Source: DASRDR01 sp044867785 (GTDB taxonomy: Bacteria; Methylomirabilota; Methylomirabilia; Rokubacteriales; DASRDR01). From it: a stretch of 11,336 nucleotides of DNA. The notes under the pieces are model-generated. The model had not been told where the DNA came from and made no database searches. It saw only the letters and a program-made list of their open reading frames with translations. This document shows, one piece after another, positions 6,060 to 11,336 of this stretch; positions within the stretch are counted from its first letter, which is position 1, and every line of letters begins with the position of its first letter. The stretch spans positions 1 to 11,336 of the forward strand of contig JBIOVM010000138.1 in NCBI GenBank assembly GCA_044867785.1. The letters run 5' to 3'. The position numbers were made by a program, and so were the translations under genes.

Positions 6060-6620
6060 GTGGCCGCCGCTCGGGTGCGAGTCTTCAGCGGCCAGGTGTG
6101 GCGCCAGTGCGCGCCGACCCGGCGCCTCCTGGACATGGCCTCGCCCGCGGGCGGGCCTGGCCGCTATCATCGCGTGGGAGACCCCGGCGCGTGGTACGCC
6201 TCGACAACCGAGCGCGGGGCGTGGGCCGAGCTCTTCCGCCACCACACCTCGAACGAGCTCTCGCCCTTCGAGGTCCGGCGCCGGATCGGGCGCGCGCGAG
6301 TCGAGAACCTGCGGGTACTGGACCTGACTGACCCTCGGGTGCGCGAGACGCTCGGGGTGACCGACGATGACCTCATCGGCGATGACCTCACCCGGTGCCA
6401 GGCGCTCGGGGAGGCCGCACGGGCGGCCGGGTTCGAGGGAGTCCTCGCGCCGTCGGCCGCCCTGGCCGGCGAGGTCATCCTGGTCGTCTTCCCGTCCGGC
6501 ACGCCCAAGCTGACCGAGGAGCAGTCTCGCGTGCAGCGCGCGCCGGCCCGCCTCCGAGCGCTGGTCTCCCGGATCCGGCGCCTGGGCCGCGCCATCCCAC
6601 CCGACCGCCCGGACGCCTGA
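6060..6620 (+). CDS. RES-domain toxin (NAD+-degrading family)
   Basis: A 186-residue protein starting at GTG 6060, 13 bases after the antitoxin stop; there is no other upstream start in frame. The RES fold motifs are clear: GRYHRVGDPGAWYASTTERG followed by AWAELFRHH supplies Arg35, Tyr46 and Glu57, equivalents of the conserved Arg, Tyr and Glu of Res/MbcT toxins. Further matches are ARVENLRVLDLTDPRVRETLGV, CQALGEAARAAGFEGVLAPSAA and VILVVFPSG. Characterised members break down NAD+ and arrest or kill the cell unless bound by the Xre-type antitoxin. No truncation or loss of a key residue is seen, so the toxin looks intact. A basic C-terminal tail of about 30 residues extends past the domain. 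Its role here is probably to stabilise the element by killing cells that lose it; defence against phage is an alternative. Confidence 0.87.
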   Translation: MAAARVRVFSGQVWRQCAPTRRLLDMASPAGGPGRYHRVGDPGAWYASTTERGAWAELFRHHTSNELSPFEVRRRIGRARVENLRVLDLTDPRVRETLGVTDDDLIGDDLTRCQALGEAARAAGFEGVLAPSAALAGEVILVVFPSGTPKLTEEQSRVQRAPARLRALVSRIRRLGRAIPPDRPDA

Positions 6621-6649
6621 CGCGCATCCTCGGCACGCCGGTCCCGGCC

Positions 6650-6668
6650 GCACCGAGACGCCCGGTGC
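6650..6668. repeat. Short dyad between the toxin gene and the pilin gene
   Basis: GCACCG (6650-6655) and CGGTGC (6663-6668) form a perfect 6-base dyad around a 7-base spacer, 29 bases after the toxin stop. There is no T-tract, so it may be a weak terminator stem or a binding site for a regulator of the transfer operon. The rest of the 6621-6793 gap holds no convincing promoter or gene. Confidence 0.3.
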
Positions 6669-6778
6669 ACGGCGACCTCGCTCGCTGCGCCGATTCCCGC
6701 GAGGGCGAGCCGGTCCGCGCGCGCCATCTTGTGAATGCCGCGACACGGGCGCCGCCGAAGGTTCCCGCGACCGCATCC

Positions 6779-6786
6779 AAAGGAGG
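6779..6786 (+). promoter_or_regulatory. Strong Shine-Dalgarno of the pilin gene
   Basis: AAAGGAGG lies 7 bases before ATG 6794, an almost perfect complement to the 16S rRNA end. It is the strongest ribosome site in the window and fits a pilin subunit, which is made in large amounts. It fixes the start at 6794 rather than the later ATG at 6839. Confidence 0.8.
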
Positions 6787-6793
6787 CACGTGA

Positions 6794-7168
6794 ATGACCC
6801 AGTCCAGTCTCCCCCACCAGCCGGTTAACCCTGTGGCGATGTGGACGGCGCTCGTGCTCGCGCTGGTGGTCGCGGTGGGGTCGCCCGTGGTCGTGTGGGC
6901 GCAGGGGGCGGGCTGCGCCGGGACCGCGATCCAGTTCACGAGTCTCGACAACCTCCTCAGGACGGCCTGGGAGTACCTCACCAGCGGGGCGGTCATCCGG
7001 ATCATGGCCGCGGCGTTCATCATCGCCGGCGTCGCCGGGATGATCGGCCGACGGCCGTCGGTCGCGGTGATCGGCCTCCTGGCCGGTGCCGTGACGGCAT
7101 TCGTCCCGACGATCCTCGGCGCGCTGATCTCGCAGAACACCGCGACCGCCCTCCAGATCTGCGGCTAG
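6794..7168 (+). CDS. VirB2/TrbC-like conjugative pilin
   Basis: A 124-residue protein with the architecture of conjugative pilin precursors. A hydrophobic signal segment (residues about 15-37, ending VVVWAQG) is followed by a short polar stretch. Two membrane helices, about 66-84 (AVIRIMAAAFIIAGVAGMI) and 90-110 (VAVIGLLAGAVTAFVPTIL), are separated by a short basic loop, GRRPS. Two cysteines, Cys41 near the new N-terminus and Cys123 at the C-terminus, would face the same periplasmic side and could form a disulfide. The gene heads the transfer operon, as pilin genes do in F-type systems, and its product would be polymerised into the conjugative pilus. It resembles VirB2/TrbC more than F TraA by eye. 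The stop is 18 bases before the next start. Confidence 0.75.
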   Translation: MTQSSLPHQPVNPVAMWTALVLALVVAVGSPVVVWAQGAGCAGTAIQFTSLDNLLRTAWEYLTSGAVIRIMAAAFIIAGVAGMIGRRPSVAVIGLLAGAVTAFVPTILGALISQNTATALQICG

Positions 7169-7186
7169 CGCCGACGAGACGCCGTC

Positions 7187-7582
7187 GTGGCGCGCGCGCT
7201 TCTCTTCTGTCTTGCAGGTCTGGTGCTGGCCATGTCGCTCGCCGGTCTGGACTCGGGCGCGAGCGCCCAGCCCACGACACCGGACGCGGCCGTTGGAGCC
7301 GATGCCGCCGAGGCCGGGCGCGTCTACCTGAGCCAGAGCCTGGCGGCGCTCGAGTGGGCGCGGCACTACGCGGAGGCCGCCCGGCGATCGGGAGAGCCGG
7401 CGGGGTTCGACCTCGACCGCTACCGCGTGGAGCTCGACACGATCGTCCAGGGCCTCGAGCGCTACCTCCGGCCCGAGGGGCAATCGCCCGGACCCCTGAC
7501 GCCGGTCGAGATCACGGGCGAGTTCCTCCTGGAGGGACTCCGCGGCCGCGTGCCGCGACCCACTGGAGAACCCCAGCCGTGA
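7187..7582 (+). CDS. RAQPRD-family-like secreted conjugation protein
   Basis: A 131-residue protein from GTG 7187. Residues 1-28 are a signal peptide (LLFCLAGLVLAMSLAGL, ending ASAQ), so the mature protein is periplasmic. The mature part is helical: LSQSLAALEWARHYAEAAR, then FDLDRYRVELDTIVQGLERYLRPEGQSPGPL and ITGEFLLEG. This matches the general pattern of the plasmid/ICE RAQPRD family, in which FDYxxLxxDLxxIxxGIxxYLxPxRAQPR is followed by a short GDY-like end; here the RAQPR signature has drifted to GQSPGP. The family is known from integrative conjugative element transfer clusters near pilin genes; its exact function is unknown. It is placed between pilin and traL, and its stop overlaps the start of traL (TGATG). 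The family assignment is moderate; a secreted protein of the transfer operon is secure. Confidence 0.55.
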   Translation: MARALLFCLAGLVLAMSLAGLDSGASAQPTTPDAAVGADAAEAGRVYLSQSLAALEWARHYAEAARRSGEPAGFDLDRYRVELDTIVQGLERYLRPEGQSPGPLTPVEITGEFLLEGLRGRVPRPTGEPQP

Positions 7583-7905
7583 TGCCGCAGGGGCCCTTCG
7601 TGGGGGAGCCCGGCGAGCGACCGGGCCTGCGGCCGTGCCCCCGGATCCTGGACGAGCCGCTCCGGTTCCTGGGCCTCGACGCCGAGGACGGCGCGGTCGG
7701 CCTGACGTTGTTCACGCTCCTCCACCTGCTGGGCGCGTCGTTCTGGGGCGTGGTCGTCGGGCTCGGCGCCGCCGGGCTGTTGCTCGGCCTCAAGCGCGGC
7801 CAGCCCCCGGGCGTCGTGCGCCATCACCTCTGGTGCCTGGGCCTGCCCCTTCGGCCGCTTCCGCCGCCCCCGACCGTGACAGGCGAGAGGCGCTCCCCGT
7901 GGTAG
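7582..7905 (+). CDS. traL: TraL-like type IV conjugative pilus assembly protein
   Basis: A 107-residue protein. ATG 7582 overlaps the upstream stop (TGATG); GTG 7579 is an equally possible start, with GGAGA about 10 bases before it. Residues 19-33 read CPRILDEPLRFLGLD, the hallmark PRxLDEPxxxxGL of TraL. Residues about 38-70 are hydrophobic (AVGLTLFTLLHLLGASFWGVVVGLGAAGLLLGL) and would form one hairpin or two short membrane helices, followed by a basic, Pro-rich end. It is slightly longer than F TraL (91 residues). TraL is a small inner-membrane protein needed for F-type pilus assembly. Its position just before traE is the conserved order, and the stop overlaps the traE GTG. Confidence 0.8.
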   Translation: MPQGPFVGEPGERPGLRPCPRILDEPLRFLGLDAEDGAVGLTLFTLLHLLGASFWGVVVGLGAAGLLLGLKRGQPPGVVRHHLWCLGLPLRPLPPPPTVTGERRSPW

Positions 7906-8525
7906 CGGAGCGCCGGCCGACGTACTGGGAATGGCGCGCGGAGCTCGAGGTCCAGCGCGCCCGCTGGCAGCGGATCGCGCTCGGCCTCGCACTGGGAGCG
8001 CTGGGGCTCGTCGGACTGCTCGTGCACCAGGGCCTCCGGCCGCGGCCCATCTACTACGTCACGACGACACGCGGCGTCGCCGAGCCGGGGCACGTCCCGG
8101 AGGCGGTCGTCGAGGGCTTCGCCGCCCGCGTGGTGGGCCTGCTCGGCAACCTGACCCCCGCGACGGCGGCAGCCGGCTACGAGCAGAGCCGGCGCTACCT
8201 CGCGCCGAGGCTCGTGGACCTGCTCCATGCCCAGGCGCAGGAAGACCTCAAGCGGATCACGGATCAGCAGCTCGCCACGACCTTCGCCATCCATCAGGCC
8301 GCGGTCGAGCCGCACGGCGAGGCCTGGCGGGTCAGCCTGCGCGGCACGCGGCAGAGCTGGTCGCGGAGCCAGTTCCTCGGTGAGGACCGCATGCGCTACA
8401 CGCTCGAGGTCGCGCGGACCCCCGTCAGCGAGCTGAACCCGTGGGGCCTCCAGGTCAGCGGCTTCCGGCTCGAGCGGGACCTTCCGGATCGCGAGCCGCG
8501 GGCGGCCGCGAGAGGTGCCGAATGA
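7899..8525 (+). CDS. traE: TraE-like (VirB8-related) type IV secretion protein
   Basis: A 208-residue protein from GTG 7899, overlapping the traL stop by 7 bases, with a purine-rich AGGCGAGAGG site upstream. A single membrane helix lies at about residues 25-43 (IALGLALGALGLVGLLVHQG), preceded by a short basic cytoplasmic end. The periplasmic part carries TraE-like features: PEAVVEGFAARVVGLLGNLTPATAAAGYEQSRRYLAP, then AQEDLKRITDQQLATTF, and WRVSLRGTRQSW before a final beta region RYTLEVARTP. F TraE is 188 residues with the same order of parts. The protein would be a VirB8-like scaffold in the inner membrane linking the pilus assembly platform to the core complex. The last bases overlap the traK ATG (ATGA). 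Confidence 0.8.
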   Translation: MVAERRPTYWEWRAELEVQRARWQRIALGLALGALGLVGLLVHQGLRPRPIYYVTTTRGVAEPGHVPEAVVEGFAARVVGLLGNLTPATAAAGYEQSRRYLAPRLVDLLHAQAQEDLKRITDQQLATTFAIHQAAVEPHGEAWRVSLRGTRQSWSRSQFLGEDRMRYTLEVARTPVSELNPWGLQVSGFRLERDLPDREPRAAARGAE

Positions 8526-9448
8526 GTCGGCCCCTGCTCCCCGTGATGACGGCGACCGCGCTGGTCTCGGCGCTTCTCGCGACCGGTGCCGTCGCCGACC
8601 CCTGGATGCGACGCTCGCCGGGGAGCGATCCCGGCCAGGCCACGGAGGCCGGCGGACGCCGCACGAGAGACAAAGCGGAACCCGCGTCTCAGCCCGGCCA
8701 GGGTCAGGGAAGCGCGCCTCCATCGGTCCCAGCGTTCCCACCGCTGACCGGCTCGACTTTCCTGGCGCGTCGAGACCTCGGCGCGACCCGCGCGGTCGAG
8801 GCGCGCGGCGAGCCGATCGTGATCCGCCTCGGACACCGGCGGATGACCCAGGTGCACTTCGCCTCAGACATCCAGCAGGTCGTCACCGCGTTCACGAAGC
8901 CGCAGGTCTCGCTGGAGACCGCGGGCCCGCGCCTCTTCCTGAGCGCGCTCGATCCCGACGTCTCCGGCGAGCTGTTCGTGACGCTCTTGACCGGCGGGAC
9001 GCTCGCGCTCGTCGTGGTGCCGGCGGCACCGGGGGAGCGCGACCTCGTCGTGCGCGTCGTGTCGCCGGCGACCGAGGCTGACGCTCGAGCGGTCGAGACA
9101 GCCGGGCTGACGCCGCTCCGCCTCATGCGGGCGATGATCCTCGACGTGCCGCTCCCCGGCGTGAGCCCGGCACCCGGGGACGGCCGCGTGGTGTACGAGG
9201 ACGGGGCCATCCGCCTGACGCTCGTCCGGACGTGGACCAGTCCGGCCTTCGAGGGCGTCGTGCTGACGGCGGAGAACCTCCGGCCGCTCTGGGTCACGCT
9301 GCCGCTCGACCGCCTCGCGTTCCCCCGTCTCCTCGCCGTCCACGCCGAGGCCGAGCAGCTGGCGCCGCCCCCGGCGACGCCCGAGCAGGCGCTCGCGGCC
9401 CGGCACCGCACCCGCCTCTACCTCGTGCGGATGGCCGAGGGGCGCTGA
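8522..9448 (+). CDS. traK: TraK-like type F secretin (VirB9-related)
   Basis: A 308-residue protein starting at an ATGA overlap with traE. Residues 1-25 are a signal peptide with a likely cut after AVA (GAVA/DP). Residues 30-85 are a low-complexity, Gly/Pro/Gln-rich linker not found in F TraK, which explains the greater length (F TraK is 242 residues). The rest is beta-rich: EPIVIRLGHRRMTQVHFASDIQQVVT near the N-terminal domain, then LFVTLLTGGTLALVVVPA, and a C-terminal domain with VVYEDGAIRLTLVRTW and NLRPLWVTLPLDRLAFP. These fit TraK, the VirB9-like secretin component of the outer-membrane core complex, which works with TraB and TraV. Gene order (after traE, before traB) supports the call strongly; sequence motifs alone give moderate support. 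Confidence 0.78.
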   Translation: MSRPLLPVMTATALVSALLATGAVADPWMRRSPGSDPGQATEAGGRRTRDKAEPASQPGQGQGSAPPSVPAFPPLTGSTFLARRDLGATRAVEARGEPIVIRLGHRRMTQVHFASDIQQVVTAFTKPQVSLETAGPRLFLSALDPDVSGELFVTLLTGGTLALVVVPAAPGERDLVVRVVSPATEADARAVETAGLTPLRLMRAMILDVPLPGVSPAPGDGRVVYEDGAIRLTLVRTWTSPAFEGVVLTAENLRPLWVTLPLDRLAFPRLLAVHAEAEQLAPPPATPEQALAARHRTRLYLVRMAEGR

Positions 9449-9455
9449 GCTCGCG

Positions 9456-10616
9456 ATGCTGCCCGCCCTCTGGCGTTTGGCGCGCCGCGCCCCGCGCGCG
9501 ACCCTCGCGGTGGCGCTCGGCGTGGCGCTGCTCGGAGTGATGTGGCTGACGGGCCGTTCCGCGCCGCGCGGGCCGGCGACCGCGCCCGGCAACCCGCTGG
9601 GTGAGGGCCGCTTGCTGTCGCCGGAGGTGGAGCTGCGCGGCGTGGTGCGCCAGCTCCAGGAGGACACCGCCGTCCTGCGAAAGTCGCTCGACGACGTCAC
9701 GCGGGCGCTCCAGGAGCAGCGGGAGAAGAAGGGCCCGGCGGGTGACGCGGCGCTGTCCGCGAAGGAGCTGGAGCGGCTCAAGCGGGAACTGGGGCCGCTG
9801 CCACCGCCCCCGATGCCCGTGGCCACGACGCCGGCGCCCGCTCCGGCGCCAGTCCCCGCAGCGCCGATCGCTCCACCACCGGAGCTCCCGCGAATCACGG
9901 TCTTCACGGTCGGGAAGCCCGCGCCCGTCGCCCCGGCCCTTCCCGCGCGCTGGGTGCACCTCCCGGCCGGCAGCTTCGTGAAGGCGACGCTGCTCTCGGG
10001 AGTGTACGCCCCGACCGGCGCGCAGCAGCCGCTCCCGGTCCTTCTTCACTTCACCGAAGCGCCGGTCGGGCCGAACGCGACGCGTGTGCCGCTCCACGGG
10101 TGCGTGGCGGTGGCGCGGGCCCTCGGCGACTACACGACGAAGCGGGCCGGCCTCCAGCTCGACACGATGAGCTGCGTCCTGCCCTCGGGCCGGGCCGTCA
10201 GCCAGCCCGTGACCGGGTGGGTGGCGGGCCCCGACGGCGTCTTCGGGATGCCGGGCGAGCTCGTCGAGCGGGAGGGCCCGTACCTCGCGCGCGTGTCGCT
10301 GGCCGGGTTCCTCCACGGCGCGTCGGCCGCGTTCGCGGCCGCGCAGACCACGACGAGCATCGGCGCCCTCGGGAACACCACCACGACGATCACCGGCAAC
10401 GAGGCGCTGTACGGCGCGCTGTCGGGCTTCGCGAACACGGCCAACCGTATGGCCGCCTTCTACGAGCGGCAGCTGGAGTCCCTGGTGCCGGCCGTCTACG
10501 TGCCCAGTGGACTCAGGGGCTCCGCCGTCATCCAGGGCGGCGTCACGCTCGACGGCGTCGAGCTCGATCACCTGCTCGCGCACACGGGAGGCGCGTCGTG
10601 GCACGGACTCGACTGA
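9456..10616 (+). CDS. traB: TraB-like (VirB10-related) core complex protein
   Basis: A 386-residue protein from ATG 9456, 7 bases after the traK stop, with GAGGGG about 13 bases upstream. It has the TraB layout: a basic cytoplasmic end, one membrane helix at about 14-32, a predicted coiled coil at about 58-112 (VRQLQEDTAVLRKSLDDVTRA and ELERLKREL), a Pro/Ala-rich spacer at 115-143 that can span the periplasm, and a C-terminal beta domain. That domain begins with LPAGSFVKATLLSGVYAPT (169-187), a strong match to the TraB/VirB10 signature, and continues with VPLHGCVAVARALGD, a Thr-rich segment (298-312) and YVPSGLRGSAVIQGG. Cys216 and Cys240 could pair. It would bridge inner and outer membranes with TraK and TraV. 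Confidence 0.87.
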   Translation: MLPALWRLARRAPRATLAVALGVALLGVMWLTGRSAPRGPATAPGNPLGEGRLLSPEVELRGVVRQLQEDTAVLRKSLDDVTRALQEQREKKGPAGDAALSAKELERLKRELGPLPPPPMPVATTPAPAPAPVPAAPIAPPPELPRITVFTVGKPAPVAPALPARWVHLPAGSFVKATLLSGVYAPTGAQQPLPVLLHFTEAPVGPNATRVPLHGCVAVARALGDYTTKRAGLQLDTMSCVLPSGRAVSQPVTGWVAGPDGVFGMPGELVEREGPYLARVSLAGFLHGASAAFAAAQTTTSIGALGNTTTTITGNEALYGALSGFANTANRMAAFYERQLESLVPAVYVPSGLRGSAVIQGGVTLDGVELDHLLAHTGGASWHGLD

Positions 10617-11146
10617 TCGCGCTGCTGCTCGGGGCCGGACTGGCCGGCGCGTGCGCCGGACACGTGCCCGCGGTGCCCTCGGTCCCGATGGAGACGGCGC
10701 TGGAGCGGGCGACGGCGGCCGGCCGCACGCCGCTCGGCGAGTCCCTCCGCGCGGGACTCCAGGGGCCCGGCACGTTCGGCACCGGCCAGCCGGCCGCTCC
10801 GGTGCTCGTCGCGCCCGACGTGAGGCGCGTGTGGGTGCCGACCCACGAGAACGCCGAGGGTGAGCTGGTCGCCGGACACTGGGTCTTCCTCCGGGTGCGG
10901 GACTTCCGGTGGTTCCTGGAGGCGTCCCCGGCGCGCGATGCGAGTCCGGGCGGCCTGCCGCAGGACAGGCCGGAGTCCCGGCATCGCCCCGCGGCGAACG
11001 GGGGATCGGCCAGCGGCGTGCCGTGGGTGGAGGTTCCGTCCACGGGCACGGGGGAGGGGCCGCGGTCGCTCACTCCCGGCGCGACGGGAGCGCCGCCCAT
11101 GAGCCCGGCGCCAGCACGGCCCGCGCCGACGGCAGCGGGACGCTGA
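10598..11146 (+). CDS. traV: TraV-like outer-membrane lipoprotein
   Basis: A 182-residue protein from GTG 10598, inside the end of traB, with GGGAGG 7 bases upstream. The N-terminus (RLIALLLGAGLAGACAG) is a short signal with Cys19 as the likely lipidated residue, though the lipobox LAGAC is imperfect. Cys19 is the only cysteine. Residues 72-108 (APDVRRVWVPTHENAEGELVAGHWVFLRV, then RWFLE) fit the TraV C-terminal pattern of a conserved RxWxxP segment followed by a short beta region. The last 70 residues are Pro/Gly/Ser-rich and probably disordered. F TraV is 171 residues. TraV would anchor the TraK-TraB core complex to the outer membrane. Its place between traB and traC supports the name, while the sequence evidence is modest. 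Confidence 0.65.
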   Translation: MARTRLIALLLGAGLAGACAGHVPAVPSVPMETALERATAAGRTPLGESLRAGLQGPGTFGTGQPAAPVLVAPDVRRVWVPTHENAEGELVAGHWVFLRVRDFRWFLEASPARDASPGGLPQDRPESRHRPAANGGSASGVPWVEVPSTGTGEGPRSLTPGATGAPPMSPAPARPAPTAAGR

Positions 11147-11147
11147 G

Positions 11148-11336
11148 GTGGGTATGCATGCGTGGACGCACGAGGCGATCGCGGCGCTCCACGCCGACGC
11201 CCCACCGCTCGGGGACCTCCTGCCCTGGCGCTGGGTGGAGGCCGACGCGGTTCACATCCTCTCGGACGGCAGCGTCGGACTCGCATGGCGGCTGCCCCTC
11301 CTCGACGCCGAGCTCCTCACCCCCGAGCAACGGGAG
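11148..11336 (+). CDS. traC: Probable TraC ATPase, N-terminus only (cut by the window)
   Basis: The frame begins at GTG 11148 (one base after the traV stop, with GCGGGA 7 bases upstream) or at ATG 11154, and is open to the right edge; 63 residues are visible. The segment LLPWRWVEADAVHILSDGSVGLAWRL followed by PLLDAELLTPEQ resembles the start of TraC/VirB4-like ATPases, where a short helix is followed by a beta hairpin reading LPYxxxDxxxxxxLxDGSxGxxxxL. Walker motifs would lie well beyond the window and are not visible. The order traV-traC is usual in F-type operons. TraC energises pilus assembly from the cytoplasmic face of the inner membrane. The name is supported mostly by position and by this short N-terminal pattern. 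Confidence 0.65.
   Translation, partial: MGMHAWTHEAIAALHADAPPLGDLLPWRWVEADAVHILSDGSVGLAWRLPLLDAELLTPEQRE

Noticed and set aside
6395..6793. 132-codon + strand ORF from inside the toxin gene to the pilin ribosome site
   Set aside because: Most of it overlaps the RES toxin in another frame; the unique part is Arg/Ala-rich, has no ribosome site of its own, and ends exactly beside the pilin start.
6167..7483. 438-codon minus-strand ORF across the toxin, gap and pilin genes
   Set aside because: It runs antisense through three well-supported genes and has no domain pattern.
9294..10604. 436-codon minus-strand ORF opposite traK/traB
   Set aside because: Shadow of the TraB-like frame on the + strand; low-complexity Arg/Gly/His sequence without any recognisable domain.

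Overview
This is a compact, very GC-rich (roughly 70% or more by eye) stretch in which every supported gene is on the + strand and neighbouring genes are packed end to end, often with GTGA or ATGA stop/start overlaps. It reads as the backbone of a conjugative plasmid or an integrative and conjugative element (ICE) from a high-GC Gram-negative-type bacterium. The transfer genes imply an inner membrane, an outer membrane and a periplasm. The host lineage cannot be named from the sequence. GTG starts are used about twice as often as ATG.

Region 1 (about 1-5453) is a control, partition-like and replication-like operon. In order it holds a sigma-70 family factor cut at its 5' end by the window, two tandem paralogous ParB-like proteins with DGxHR in place of the GERR motif of true partition ParBs, a 122-residue protein resembling FlhD, a 218-residue protein resembling FlhC (LSxxxVKRxY segment near the N-terminus and a CxxC-x15-CxxH cluster at the C-terminus), and a DnaG-type primase with a CHC2-like zinc finger and a Toprim domain. 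The FlhD-like/FlhC-like pair is the most interesting proposal here. FlhDC relatives (SetDC of SXT/R391 ICEs, AcaDC of IncC plasmids) are known master activators of conjugation genes, so this pair may switch on the transfer operon downstream.

Region 2 (about 5454-6620) starts with an unusually AT-rich control segment carrying a plausible promoter (TGGACA-17 bp-TAATCT), dyads and a possible 9-codon leader ORF. It is followed by an Xre/MbcA-type antitoxin and a RES-domain toxin, a type II toxin-antitoxin pair that probably stabilises the element.

Region 3 (6621-11336, continuing beyond the window) is an F-type mating-pair-formation operon: VirB2/TrbC-like pilin with a strong Shine-Dalgarno, a RAQPRD-family-like secreted protein, TraL, TraE, TraK, TraB, TraV, and the N-terminus of what is probably the TraC ATPase. 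The L-E-K-B-V-C order is that of F-type systems. A RAQPRD-like gene is better known from ICE-type (GI/MPF-G) transfer clusters, so its place between pilin and traL is notable.

No rRNA, tRNA, insertion sequence, CRISPR array, integrase or attachment site was seen. All functional names rest on motif recognition by eye, without database searches.
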